Assembly (NCBI GenBank): GCA_964275585.1
Contig: CAXYCJ010000002.1
Coordinates: 33,154 to 97,153 of the forward strand
Length of the DNA: 64,000 nt
Direction: 5' to 3'
Origin: D2472 sp964275585
GTDB lineage: Bacteria; Pseudomonadota; Gammaproteobacteria; Magnimaribacterales; D2472
Positions within the stretch are counted from its first letter, which is position 1. Every line of letters begins with the position of its first letter. The notes beneath the pieces were generated by a model. The model saw nothing but the letters and a program-made list of their open reading frames with translations. It did no database searches and was not told the DNA's origin. The position numbers and the translations under genes were made by a program. This document shows positions 8,789-18,466 of this stretch, piece after piece.

Positions 8789-11345
8789 AATTAGAGCTAA
8801 GTTTTTAGAGTACTTTTCTAGTAATGGTCATGAGGTTGTTGATTCAAGCCCTTTGATACCTGCAAACGATGACACATTACTCTTTACCAATGCTGGGATG
8901 GTTCAATTCAAAGATGTCTTTCTTGGAACGGATAAGCGCACCTACAAGCGTGCCACGACAACGCAGCGGTGCATTCGTGCTGGAGGCAAGCACAACGATC
9001 TAGAGAATGTAGGTTATACCTTGAGACATCATACTTTCTTTGAAATGTTAGGAAATTTTAGTTTTGGGGATTATTTTAAAGAACATGCAATTGAGTTAGC
9101 TTGGAATTTTTTAATCAAAGAGCTTGGCCTAGAAAAAGATAAGCTCTGGATATCCGTTTTCCAAGATGATGATGAGGCAGCTAAGATTTGGTCATCTAAA
9201 ATTGGTATTTCACCCGATCGAATCGTACGCTTGGGTGAGGAAGATAATTTTTGGTCAATGGGTGATACAGGACCATGCGGACCCTGTTCAGAAATTTACT
9301 ATGATCATGGCGATCAATATGAAGGAACGCCTCCTGGTTCACCAGGCGATGACGGGGACAGATTTGTAGAAATTTGGAACCTAGTTTTTATGCAATTTAA
9401 CAGAGATGCTAAAGGCAAATTAGCACCGCTTCCAAAACCTTCGGTTGATACCGGCATGGGTTTAGAGCGAGTAGCAGCAGTAATGCAAGGCGTTAATTCA
9501 AATTATGAGACAGATTTATTCCTCAATTTAATCAAGGCCTCAGAGAGTAACATTCAGTCTCCTGGCCAACCTTCACATAAAGTTATTGCAGATCATATTC
9601 GAAGCGTTAGTTTTTTAATTGCAGATGGTGTTATTCCTTCTAACGAAGGACGGGGCTATGTTTTACGAAGAATTATGCGTAGAGCAATTAGGCATGGTTA
9701 TAAACTTGGAACAAAAAAACCATTTATGCATAAATTAGTTTCTTCTTTAGTTCAAGAAATGGAAGCCGCTTTTCCAATGCTTGCTTCTCATCAATCGCTA
9801 ATAGAGACAACAATTCATGATGAAGAAAAGAAATTCTTAGAAACTTTGGACAAAGGCATAGAAATCCTTGAAAAGGAAATAAACAAAATGACTTCAAAGA
9901 TTATTCCGGGTGAGGTTGTTTTTAAACTGCATGATACGTTTGGATTTCCTTATGATTTAACAGCAGATATTGCGCGTGAGCAAAACCTAACACTTGATGA
10001 GAAAGGTTTTAATGACTGTATGGCCGAGCAAGTTAAGAATTCTAAATCAGCCAGCCAATTTAAGGCAATTCATCTTGATTTAACTTCGATCAAGGCTACT
10101 AAGTTTTTAGGGTATGAAAGATTGACAGCTGAAGGAAAGATTTTGGGTATTTGGGATGGTGAAGAGTCGCTCAAGGTAGCCAAAGAACCAAAAGAATATT
10201 TACTAGCTTTTAACCAATCACCTTTTTATGCTGAATCCGGAGGTCAGGTTGGGGATCAAGGAACATTTACTGGACCTGGGTGTCAAGGCAAGGTACTGGA
10301 TTGTGTAAAGCAAGGAAAAATATTCTTACATAAGCTCTTGCTTGAGGAAGGCGTGCTTGATGAAAATAAAAAATTAAAGTTAGAGGTGAATTCTCAGCAC
10401 CGAAATACTGCGTCTGCTCACCATTCTGCAACGCATTTAATGCATGCTGCCTTAAAGCACACTTTAGGAGATCACGTTCAGCAAAAGGGTTCATTGGTTG
10501 ATGCCACTAAACTGAGATTTGATTTCTCCCACCCTAAAGCTGTTAGCAAAGAAGAAATTGCCACAATCGAAACGATTGTGAACAATCATATTTTAAATAA
10601 CTCTGAAGTTGATACAAAGCTGATGAAGCTGGATGATGCCATGGCCTCTGGGGCTGAAGCCATGTTTGGTGAGAAGTACGACAATGATGTAAGAGTTTTA
10701 TCTATGAGTGATAGCTTTTCAGTTGAATTATGCGGTGGAACACATGTTTCAAGAAGTGGAGATATTGGTGTATTTATGATTACCAGCGAATCCAGCGTCT
10801 CATCTGGGGTTCGAAGAATAGAAGCAGTTGTTGGAAATCAAGCGCTTAAATTCATTTCAGATATTCGTCAACAACTTTCTTCTGTTCAGGGCTTACTAAA
10901 AGTTGGTGCCTTACAAATTGATACCAAGGTTAAGGATTTGATAGATGAAAATAAATCCTTAAAAAAGGGTAATAAATCTATCAATACCCCTGCATCAGTT
11001 GTTGAGCAATCAAGTCATCAAATTAATAATTTTGAGCTCATCATTGTTCAGACTGATAGTGGCAACATTCAGGACTTAAGAAAACTTGTTGATTCACAGA
11101 AAGCGAATCAGACAGAAAAATGCATTTTAATTTTTAGTCATCTTGATCATAAGATAGTTTTGGTTTGCGGAGTGACTGAGGATTTAGAAGAGTCGATCCC
11201 TGCCAATAGCGTAATTCAAGCTATTAGCAAAGGAATTAATGGTAAAGGTGGCGGAAGAAAAGATTTTGCTCAAGGCGCAGGCGAATACAAAAATCTTCAA
11301 GAATTTGTTACTTCTATTCCTAATATCGTACAATCTCTCGCTTAA
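8775..11345 (+). CDS. alaS: Alanyl-tRNA synthetase
   Basis: Class II synthetase charging tRNA-Ala. The catalytic core is seen at the N-terminus (FTNAGMVQFKDVFLG, RCIRAGGKHNDLENVG, GRGYVLRRIMRRAIRHG), followed by the editing domain with the zinc-binding histidines in AHHSATHL and the distal CGGTH motif. A C-terminal DHHA1-like region ends with GGGRKDFAQGAG. Length of 856 residues is normal. It overlaps the preceding hydrolase gene and is followed 16 bases later by lysC, the usual gammaproteobacterial order. Confidence 0.98.
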   Translation: MLTSEIRAKFLEYFSSNGHEVVDSSPLIPANDDTLLFTNAGMVQFKDVFLGTDKRTYKRATTTQRCIRAGGKHNDLENVGYTLRHHTFFEMLGNFSFGDYFKEHAIELAWNFLIKELGLEKDKLWISVFQDDDEAAKIWSSKIGISPDRIVRLGEEDNFWSMGDTGPCGPCSEIYYDHGDQYEGTPPGSPGDDGDRFVEIWNLVFMQFNRDAKGKLAPLPKPSVDTGMGLERVAAVMQGVNSNYETDLFLNLIKASESNIQSPGQPSHKVIADHIRSVSFLIADGVIPSNEGRGYVLRRIMRRAIRHGYKLGTKKPFMHKLVSSLVQEMEAAFPMLASHQSLIETTIHDEEKKFLETLDKGIEILEKEINKMTSKIIPGEVVFKLHDTFGFPYDLTADIAREQNLTLDEKGFNDCMAEQVKNSKSASQFKAIHLDLTSIKATKFLGYERLTAEGKILGIWDGEESLKVAKEPKEYLLAFNQSPFYAESGGQVGDQGTFTGPGCQGKVLDCVKQGKIFLHKLLLEEGVLDENKKLKLEVNSQHRNTASAHHSATHLMHAALKHTLGDHVQQKGSLVDATKLRFDFSHPKAVSKEEIATIETIVNNHILNNSEVDTKLMKLDDAMASGAEAMFGEKYDNDVRVLSMSDSFSVELCGGTHVSRSGDIGVFMITSESSVSSGVRRIEAVVGNQALKFISDIRQQLSSVQGLLKVGALQIDTKVKDLIDENKSLKKGNKSINTPASVVEQSSHQINNFELIIVQTDSGNIQDLRKLVDSQKANQTEKCILIFSHLDHKIVLVCGVTEDLEESIPANSVIQAISKGINGKGGGRKDFAQGAGEYKNLQEFVTSIPNIVQSLA

Positions 11346-11361
11346 TATTTAAGCATTTATT

Positions 11362-12573
11362 ATGGAAATCCTAGTTTTAAAATTTGGTGGCACTTCCGTT
11401 GGCTCAACCAACAGGATTTCTGCTGTTGCTGATATAGTAAAAAACACATTAAATGAAGCTTTTCCTGTCGTTGTGGTCTCTGCTATGAGCGGTGAAACAG
11501 ATCGATTGATAAACTTAGCTCATTCATTCGGGTCAGATCCTAATATACGAGAATTTGATGCCTTGATTTCTACAGGAGAAAAAGTTAGCGCTTCATTGCT
11601 TTCAATTGCTCTAAATCAATTAGGCTTGAAAGCAAAATCACTTTCAGCTGCTCAGGTCGGAATGAAAACAACTGCTCAATTTTCTCGTGCAAAAATATTA
11701 GACTTAAATAACGATATTATTTTTACAACCATTAAAGATGGCTACATTCCTATTATCACTGGATTTCAAGGTATTACCGATGGAGGGGACACCACAACGC
11801 TTGGAAGAGGGGGGTCTGATACCACTGCGGTAGCTATAGCAGCTTCAATTAAAGCAAAACGTTGTGATATTTATACTGATGTTGATGGTATTTACACAAC
11901 AGACCCAAGAATTGTTCCAGAAGCTAAAAAACTAGACTCTATAACCATGGAAGAAATGTTGGAGTTAGCTGGGCAGGGTGCTAAAGTTATTCAAATTCGA
12001 GCGGTTGAGTTTGCAAACAAATATCAAGTTCCAGTAAGGATTTTATCAAGCTTTGAGCCTGGCTCAGGTACTTTAATTTTACAGGAGGAAGAAGGCATGG
12101 AAGACGCCATTATTACAGGAATAGCCTCTCAATCAGATCTAACAAAATTTACTCTTCACGGAGTAGTGGATACGCCTGGAATTGCTTCTGGCATACTAAG
12201 TCCAGTCAGTGATGAAGGTATTGAAGTGGATGTCATTGTTCAGAATGTTAGCGTAACAGGTAAGACAGATTTTACGTTTACGGTTGCCACTAATGATCGA
12301 TCTCAAGTTGAGAAAGTATTAAAAGATAAAATGACGGGCATCTCTTATGATGAATTAATTATTGATGAAGGTATTGGAAAAGTTTCATTAGTTGGGGTGG
12401 GCATGCGTTCTCATGCAGGAATTGCCAGTACTGCATTCAATGCGTTGGCTGATGCTGGAATCAATATCCAAATGATCAGCACTTCAGAAATTAAAATAAC
12501 TATCGTTATAGATGTAAATCAGTTAGAAGACGCAGTTAAAACACTTCATAAAGCTTTTAATTTAGATAAATAA
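11362..12573 (+). CDS. lysC: Aspartate kinase
   Basis: Monofunctional aspartokinase, first step of lysine, threonine and methionine synthesis. The kinase domain begins with KFGGTSVG (residues 7-14) and has GFQGITDGGDTTTLGRGGSDTTAVAIA. Two C-terminal ACT domains follow (from about residue 265; KVSLVGVGMRSHAGIASTAF in the second), the site of feedback control in this family. Length of 403 residues fits the class without a homoserine dehydrogenase fusion. The TAA stop shares its last base with the ATG of pyrC (TAATG), so the two are probably co-translated. Confidence 0.97.
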   Translation: MEILVLKFGGTSVGSTNRISAVADIVKNTLNEAFPVVVVSAMSGETDRLINLAHSFGSDPNIREFDALISTGEKVSASLLSIALNQLGLKAKSLSAAQVGMKTTAQFSRAKILDLNNDIIFTTIKDGYIPIITGFQGITDGGDTTTLGRGGSDTTAVAIAASIKAKRCDIYTDVDGIYTTDPRIVPEAKKLDSITMEEMLELAGQGAKVIQIRAVEFANKYQVPVRILSSFEPGSGTLILQEEEGMEDAIITGIASQSDLTKFTLHGVVDTPGIASGILSPVSDEGIEVDVIVQNVSVTGKTDFTFTVATNDRSQVEKVLKDKMTGISYDELIIDEGIGKVSLVGVGMRSHAGIASTAFNALADAGINIQMISTSEIKITIVIDVNQLEDAVKTLHKAFNLDK

Positions 12574-13907
12574 TGTTTGACCTAATTTTAAAAAATGGAG
12601 CCCTGGTTAATGAAGGGAGAATTGTTGAGTCTGACATTGCTATCAAGGGCCAAAGAATTGAAAAAATTTCATCTTCTATAGATGAGGAAGCAACAAATGT
12701 TATTGATCTAGAAGGTAAGCATGTTCTCCCAGGTTTAATAGATGATCAAGTCCATTTTAGAGAGCCAGGTCTAACACATAAAGGTAATATTCAATCTGAA
12801 AGCAGGGCAGGATTAGCAGGCGGGGTGACCAGCTACTTTGAAATGCCTAACGTTAATCCCACAACAACCAATCGCGAGAATCTTCAAGCAAAGTTTGATC
12901 TTGCTGCCACTAAATCTCATGCCAATTATTCTTTTTATCTTGGTGCTAGTAATTCAAATATAGAGGAAATCAAGCAATTAGATCACACTCTTGCATGCGG
13001 CTTAAAAGTTTTTATGGGGGCATCTACAGGCGACATGCTGGTCGACAATCAGGACACTCTCGATGCAATTTTTAGAGAAGCTCCAGTAAATATTGTTACA
13101 CATTGTGAAGATACACCAACCATTATCAAGAACGAAAAAGCCATCATTGAAGAATTTGGAACAGACATTGATGCTTCATTCCATCCCAAGATCAGGAATG
13201 CTGAGTCTTGCCTGAAATCTTCTCAATTAGCTTATGATCTTGCTACTAAGCATGGCTCTAATCTTCATATCCTTCATTTAACAACCGCAGATGAAATGAA
13301 ATTGTTAACCGAAGGAGATATCACTGGTAAGAAAATAACAGGTGAAGTTTGTGTTCATCATTTATTTTTTAGTGAAGGAGCATATAAGACTCATGGCAAT
13401 CAAATTAAATGTAATCCTAGTGTTAAAACAGAACAAGATAGATTGGCTCTGATCGATGCTGTTCAAAGAAATAAAATCGATATTATTGCAACAGATCATG
13501 CACCACACACTTGGGAAGAAAAACAAGAACCCTATCTTAAAGCTCCGAGTGGCTTGCCATTAAATCAACATTCTCTTTTAGTTTTACTAGATTTTTATGC
13601 CAAAGGAATTTTTTCCCTTGAGCAGATTGTTCAAAAAACTAGTCATAACATAGCAGAACGCTTTCAAATCAAAGACAGAGGCTACCTTCGTGAGGGCAGC
13701 TTTGCTGATTTAGCTGTTATAGATTTAAGCGCCAAAACCCTGGTAACTCAAGAAAACATTCTTTACCACTGTGGCTGGTCTCCATTTTTAGACTACACTT
13801 TTCCAGGTGCTGTAAAACACACCATCATCAACGGAGAAGTTGTTTATCAAGATGGGATCCTTTCAGAGAACCTGCCCATTGGTCAAAGAATTGAATTTAA
13901 CAGATAG
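12573..13907 (+). CDS. pyrC: Dihydroorotase (class I type)
   Basis: Zinc amidohydrolase of pyrimidine synthesis, interconverting carbamoyl aspartate and dihydroorotate. The metal motif appears as DDQVHFREPG, with EMPNVNPTTT, GLKVFMGASTG and the C-terminal Asp ligand in ATDHAPHT. These features and the 444 residue length fit the longer DHOase or allantoinase-like class and not the short E. coli PyrC. Allantoinase or dihydropyrimidinase are alternatives, but MPN-x-NPTTT favours dihydroorotase. It lies where csrA is usually found between lysC and tRNA-Ser in gammaproteobacteria. Confidence 0.85.
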   Translation: MFDLILKNGALVNEGRIVESDIAIKGQRIEKISSSIDEEATNVIDLEGKHVLPGLIDDQVHFREPGLTHKGNIQSESRAGLAGGVTSYFEMPNVNPTTTNRENLQAKFDLAATKSHANYSFYLGASNSNIEEIKQLDHTLACGLKVFMGASTGDMLVDNQDTLDAIFREAPVNIVTHCEDTPTIIKNEKAIIEEFGTDIDASFHPKIRNAESCLKSSQLAYDLATKHGSNLHILHLTTADEMKLLTEGDITGKKITGEVCVHHLFFSEGAYKTHGNQIKCNPSVKTEQDRLALIDAVQRNKIDIIATDHAPHTWEEKQEPYLKAPSGLPLNQHSLLVLLDFYAKGIFSLEQIVQKTSHNIAERFQIKDRGYLREGSFADLAVIDLSAKTLVTQENILYHCGWSPFLDYTFPGAVKHTIINGEVVYQDGILSENLPIGQRIEFNR

Positions 13908-13951
13908 TGTTATTTTCTGATTTTAAAGCGTTATAATTCTTGTCCCAAATC

Positions 13952-14041
13952 GGAGAGTTGGCTGAGTGGTCGAAAGCGCCTCCCTGCTAAGGAGGTATAT
14001 GGGTAACTGTATCGAGGGTTCGAATCCCTCACTCTCCGCCA
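13952..14041 (+). tRNA. tRNA-Ser (anticodon GCU)
   Basis: A 90-base class II tRNA can be folded by eye. The acceptor arm pairs GGAGAGT with ACTCTCC, followed by discriminator G and encoded CCA ending at 14041. The anticodon stem CCTCC/GGAGG encloses CTGCTAA with anticodon GCT at 13986-13988. The long variable arm expected of tRNA-Ser and the TTCGAAT T-loop are present. It reads serine AGU/AGC. The accessory minus-strand block begins directly downstream, but I found no second copy of the tRNA 3' end that would mark an attachment site. Confidence 0.97.
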
Positions 14042-14115
14042 GTTACATCATTCTTTTTCTAATAACCTCATCAATGAGCGCCTCATCATCTTCAGGTATT
14101 TTATTAAAGACATAA

Positions 14116-15978
14116 TTAATCTAGTGAAAAGACAATTAGCTGATCATTATTGTTGAGCCTGATTTTGTCTGATTTATTTGGATTGATATATATTCCAAAG
14201 TTACATGATTTATTATTAGCTTCTTTATTGATTCTGTATCCAATAGCGGTCTCAGCATTATTTAACGCAGATGCAGTAATTTCTCCGAATGTGACATCAT
14301 TAGTCGTATTAACATATTGAGATATTTGTCGAAAATAGATTTCTGAACCGTCCGGTTGCATTAATTCATTAAAGAAACCATCTAAGTCAGGGTTTTCAGA
14401 CAGCTGTACAAGCATTAAATTAATTATCCTTTCACTCATTACAAAGTCATCAGATTTTTCAACTGAGATTAGCTCTGAGTTTTTTGAATTTAAGACTTCA
14501 CTGAGAATTGTGAAATCTGAATTATTTTCTTTTCGAATGTCTCTCAGGTTAAGTAGTGAAAATAGTGTTGCAGCATCAGCTGATTCATGATTATCGTAAA
14601 CGCTACTACTTAACAGTAAAACATTGGTGGTATTAGCGATGTCTATTGATTCCAAAAAATCTCTATTTCTAATGTCACCACTATAATGTTTAATTGATAT
14701 ATCTTTAACCAGATTTAATTCTTCAAGGTATTTCTTCATTTCTGATGAACGACTTGCAATGGTAATCTTAGACTTAACAGGCAAATAACCAATTAAATCA
14801 TTTAAAATCACTGGCGAAGCATTATTCCAGCCTAGAATATGAAGATGCTTTGGTATCCCACTTATTTTATTTATTTTGCTGTGAGTTTTCTTAATGGAAA
14901 AGTCATTACTTTGATAATCAGTTAATTTTATTTCATCATCATCAAGTGCAATCATGACTAATTGATCCAATTCCTCTATCAATGCATCTGGTGAAGGATT
15001 AATTAGTATTTTATTGTTTTTTCGAATGCCTACGACGCAACAGGCGTCATATGATAAAACTGCATCTTTGTATGTTTGACCAATGAGAGAACCCTCAGTA
15101 TGAAAATAAACTTCTGAACCAGCGAAATCAAGCAGATCTAGAAGAACTTCAGCAACACCAGGTTGTAAACAAGCCTGAGCATCAATTCTTCCCAAAAAGT
15201 TATAAACAGGAAGAAATTTTACAACCCCTTGTCCAGCAATTTCAGCAACAGATAAATTTGCTGAATCATTAATTTTGCAAGCTATTGGTATTTCTCTCTG
15301 TTGTACTTTTTTATCTTTAAAGATTGCTAGAATTGTTTTTACAACTTCAATATCATCATCTATGTTTATGATTATTGATTTTGCATTTCCTATATTTAAA
15401 CGTGATAGATCCTCTGGTGATGATGTCGATCCGGACCTGAATATAATCTTCGTTTTATTATCAGGAAGAATTTTGTCGACAATATCTTCTTGCATCTCGA
15501 TATTATTCTTGCTTCCAAGTATGACAATGCAGCTGGAATGTTGGTTTCTATTTGCCTCAATAAGTTCATTGATAATGATATAGAGTGATTCTGACCAGCC
15601 AAGAATAATGGTAGGATTCGATTCAATGACTTTTGATTTACCTTGTCTAAGCTCAAGAATTTTTGAGTTAATTTCACTGGCAATTGATCCAATGATTATA
15701 GATGAGAAGAAGATTGATATTAAGATCAGTAAAAATGTAATTATTCGGTATACCCAGGACCCATCAGTCGCGCTCCTTCCAAAACCAGTATTAAAATAGA
15801 TCCATAATTGGTCAGAGAAACCTTGGTCTGGATTACTGCCTAGAAACCATATTAAAACAGTTAGTAAAAAAATTATAAAGATAACAAGAATAGAAAAAGC
15901 TACGATTATAGAAAAACTTCCTTTCGTCATGATGTTATCAACCCGATACATTAGTTTTTCTTTAAAGGAGTTGTTCAT
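14116..15978 (-). CDS. CASTOR/POLLUX-type RCK ion channel
   Basis: A 620-residue membrane protein with a short cytoplasmic start, a transmembrane helix at about 21-48, a pore-loop-like stretch (FSDQLWIYFNTGFG), a second helix at about 78-103 and then a long soluble region. That region begins with NPTIILGWSE, the hallmark of the CASTOR/POLLUX family, followed by Rossmann-like RCK units, one before and one after a second HILGWNNASPVIL motif near residue 378. Plant relatives are nuclear-envelope cation channels; bacterial members are little characterised. The ion and gating ligand are unknown. It sits 94 bases downstream of the ligand-gated channel fusion gene on the same strand, so the two may be co-transcribed. 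Confidence 0.8.
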   Translation of the reverse strand: MNNSFKEKLMYRVDNIMTKGSFSIIVAFSILVIFIIFLLTVLIWFLGSNPDQGFSDQLWIYFNTGFGRSATDGSWVYRIITFLLILISIFFSSIIIGSIASEINSKILELRQGKSKVIESNPTIILGWSESLYIIINELIEANRNQHSSCIVILGSKNNIEMQEDIVDKILPDNKTKIIFRSGSTSSPEDLSRLNIGNAKSIIINIDDDIEVVKTILAIFKDKKVQQREIPIACKINDSANLSVAEIAGQGVVKFLPVYNFLGRIDAQACLQPGVAEVLLDLLDFAGSEVYFHTEGSLIGQTYKDAVLSYDACCVVGIRKNNKILINPSPDALIEELDQLVMIALDDDEIKLTDYQSNDFSIKKTHSKINKISGIPKHLHILGWNNASPVILNDLIGYLPVKSKITIASRSSEMKKYLEELNLVKDISIKHYSGDIRNRDFLESIDIANTTNVLLLSSSVYDNHESADAATLFSLLNLRDIRKENNSDFTILSEVLNSKNSELISVEKSDDFVMSERIINLMLVQLSENPDLDGFFNELMQPDGSEIYFRQISQYVNTTNDVTFGEITASALNNAETAIGYRINKEANNKSCNFGIYINPNKSDKIRLNNNDQLIVFSLD

Positions 15979-16072
15979 AACTTATATCAAATAGTTTTTT
16001 ATCAGTTCAATTTTTTCCATTTATATCTCTTTTTCTTTCTACCAATTTATTTAAAATAGATAATCTTGCAAA

Positions 16073-18136
16073 TTAGGATTTCAACAAGTTCGGTTGAAAT
16101 TTCTTTGTTTTTACCCTTCTAAATAGATAGACCAAGAACCCAATTAAACTCAGAGGGACTAAGTACCTTAGAGGTATTATTAGAAAATTGTAAACTTCAG
16201 GTAGAAACTTAGCAAAAATAACAAGTACCATAGAGCCACCCGTAATGAAATAAAAAAATGCAAAAATATGATCAATCGTTGTCATGACTAATGGTTGTGG
16301 TCTTTCAGTAGAAAAGTACAGAGCTATACCAGAAAGAAATGCAGTGGTTAGGTATGCCATTGCATCCGCTAGTTCATCTATCGGTAAAAAGAGAGTGTAA
16401 TAAACTAGGAGAGTTAAAAAGAATAGAGGAATGCCAATTTTTAATACGGTCATTGAGCTTGATCGTTTAATCAGCCACCCAACTCTCACTTCCTCCTCCA
16501 CCTGTGCAATTCTTTCGAGCGTTGAAGATTTACTAAGATAATTTTTAGATCTGAGTATTCCTGACTGCACATTCATGATTTCCCATCCATTAAGGTCAAA
16601 ATCAGTGTCAATTAATTCCTCAGGAAGAGGCTGCAGCATTCCGTGCTTAGTAGTCATTGCTAGGTAAAGATATTGAGAATCAAATGGATAATTCGACGCA
16701 ATAGCATGGAAAGTAAAGTTTCCACTTAAGTGGTATCTCGTTGAAATGAAATCAGTTGCTGGGTCTCTGTTAGCGCTAACTTTATTAACGACATAATTAG
16801 AATCTATGGTGCTGAGATTATTAAATCTCAAGGTCTTTATGGGATCTTCATCTTTAGAAATCACATCCAAGTACATGTCACAAGAAAAACTTTCTTCCTC
16901 AATAGATATATTATTTATTCGCAGTATATCTAAATAAACATAGGTCACTTGAATAGTTTTGTATTCATCATCTTCTAGTGCTAATTGCTCGTTATGATAT
17001 ATATACACAGGCATAGAGGGATTTACTTTGGATGGTAAAGCCTGAACCATTAGGTGTTTTCGTAATGTATTTTTTTGATCTTTAAAGGCATAGTTAATAC
17101 TCGTCCCAACAAAAATCTCTTTGTTTCCATCAATCTTATTTAATCCGTATTTTATCTTCTTAATAAAATCAACTTCCATACCTTCGGAAAGTGATATGTG
17201 ATGCTTCTCCGTTACATGCTTAATCAAATAAGGTATTTCAAATTGATAGAAATTATCATTAATTAGATGTTTTTCAGAAATATCAAAGGCCTGATCTGAA
17301 TCCTCAAGAAACTGCTCCATTTTTAAATAAATATCAAAGTTAGGGTTAACTTGAAATATTGGTGCAAATGGCATATCGCTGAAATTAAAACTAGAGGTAT
17401 TGGCAGTATTGGTAAATAAGATTTTGAGAGGAAAATTATGCTTTTTACATACATTAAAAACATTGGTCTTGAGTTTTGTATTCATAGCTCCAATGCTGAG
17501 CATATCCTTGTTTGTTGAATCTTTTAACGCTTCCAACATTTTAGCTTCAAGTTCTTCAAAAATTAAATCTTTTTCCTTGTCTATAAAATTGAGGAAAATA
17601 TTTTTTTCTAATAGCTCTTCTTCTCTTAGTCTTACGGGACTCTTAATTCCAATATTAGCAAAATGAAACAACCTGTTAGCGTTAAAAAATTTCTTATTTC
17701 TTAAAAATGTGTCACCTGGTAACGAATTTGTTTTTTCAGGCGATGTACCTAGATCAATATTATTTTTTAGAAGCTCAATATTTTCAGAATCTGAAATAGC
17801 GACGTTTTGGAAAAGCAATCTCTTGGCTGACTCAATTGTTTTGATGTATTCAACCTTCTTCTCACGAATACCACTAAAAACTGAAGGCCCTTTAGCAAAT
17901 AGAATAGATGGAGAATTTTTAATTTTGTCTTCATAACTTTTCTTTGCCTCATCAGAATCCACAGGCACATCCAAGAAATCGATGAAGATATTTTTACCAG
18001 CTATGCCCCCATTTCTATTGATATCCTTTTCAATAGCTTGAATGGCATATTTATAGAAATTTTTTAATTTGCGTCGAGTTCCTTTGGATGCAATATCATC
18101 CAATCTACTCCAGGCTAAAAAACCAATTTTGTCCAT
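16073..18136 (-). CDS. Type I periplasmic-binding fold fused to pentameric ligand-gated ion channel (Cys-loop/Pro-loop superfamily)
   Basis: Residues 1-370 look like a type I solute-binding fold: KIGFLAWS start, then IEKDINRNGGIAGKNIFIDF, as in branched-chain amino acid or ANF-receptor domains. Residues 393-555 have the pentameric channel extracellular pattern, with the loop motif NYPFDSQ at 482-488 in the position of RYPFDSQ in GLIC, followed by NGWEI. Four helices follow at about 563-584, 588-609, 618-642 and 648-672. The first carries the conserved Pro (IGIPLFF), and the M2-M3 loop reads ERPQPLVMTT. Family knowledge predicts a cation- or anion-conducting pentamer gated by a small ligand. 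Oddly, there is no signal peptide and an in-frame TAA stands immediately upstream of the ATG. Ligand and selectivity are unknown. Confidence 0.8.
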   Translation of the reverse strand: MDKIGFLAWSRLDDIASKGTRRKLKNFYKYAIQAIEKDINRNGGIAGKNIFIDFLDVPVDSDEAKKSYEDKIKNSPSILFAKGPSVFSGIREKKVEYIKTIESAKRLLFQNVAISDSENIELLKNNIDLGTSPEKTNSLPGDTFLRNKKFFNANRLFHFANIGIKSPVRLREEELLEKNIFLNFIDKEKDLIFEELEAKMLEALKDSTNKDMLSIGAMNTKLKTNVFNVCKKHNFPLKILFTNTANTSSFNFSDMPFAPIFQVNPNFDIYLKMEQFLEDSDQAFDISEKHLINDNFYQFEIPYLIKHVTEKHHISLSEGMEVDFIKKIKYGLNKIDGNKEIFVGTSINYAFKDQKNTLRKHLMVQALPSKVNPSMPVYIYHNEQLALEDDEYKTIQVTYVYLDILRINNISIEEESFSCDMYLDVISKDEDPIKTLRFNNLSTIDSNYVVNKVSANRDPATDFISTRYHLSGNFTFHAIASNYPFDSQYLYLAMTTKHGMLQPLPEELIDTDFDLNGWEIMNVQSGILRSKNYLSKSSTLERIAQVEEEVRVGWLIKRSSSMTVLKIGIPLFFLTLLVYYTLFLPIDELADAMAYLTTAFLSGIALYFSTERPQPLVMTTIDHIFAFFYFITGGSMVLVIFAKFLPEVYNFLIIPLRYLVPLSLIGFLVYLFRRVKTKKFQPNLLKS

Positions 18137-18199
18137 TTATTTTTAAAAGTAGTGAGTGGCTGCTTTGTGTGGTTATAAAAAGCAGAATGAATTAAAACT

Positions 18200-18451
18200 T
18201 TATGGCCAATGAATGCCCCATCTATCCGCACCTATGGTGTAACCACTGGTTCGTTTATTTATTTTAAAATAATTGGTCACATTCATATTGCTAGTTTTTG
18301 AGTATTTAATTTTCCAAGTACTCCCTAGCCCCACTTGCTCCATGCCTTTAATTACGTAACCAGGCGGGGGTATGACAGTTGGCTTGTTGTATACATTTTG
18401 ATAGGTTTTTAGCCCAGCTGCACCAAGCAATAAGTCTTTAAACATGCCCAT
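18200..18451 (-). CDS. Small hypothetical protein (83 aa)
   Basis: I do not recognise this protein. It starts MGMFKDLLLGAAGL, is basic in the middle, and ends in an aromatic, glycine-rich stretch (GYTIGADRWGIHWP). No membrane segment strong enough for a helix and no signal peptide is evident. The start at 18451 has AAGGT about six bases upstream. It lies 15 bases downstream of the repeat-protein gene and 63 bases upstream of the channel fusion gene on the same strand, so it is probably part of that transcription unit. It could be a real small gene or a remnant; the good ribosome-binding site favours a real gene. Confidence 0.55.
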   Translation of the reverse strand: MGMFKDLLLGAAGLKTYQNVYNKPTVIPPPGYVIKGMEQVGLGSTWKIKYSKTSNMNVTNYFKINKRTSGYTIGADRWGIHWP

Positions 18452-18466
18452 TTTTTACCTTACATA

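Noticed and set aside
13952..14041. tRNA-Ser as attachment site of an integrated island.
   Set aside because: No duplicate of the tRNA 3' end and no integrase were found up to 20 kb, so island integration at the tRNA is not shown.
14042..14115. Minus-strand codons in this gap read as a plausible protein tail (IPEDDEALIDEVIRKRMM).
   Set aside because: No start codon precedes it after the in-frame TAG and it is only about 25 codons; it may be a gene remnant but cannot be supported.
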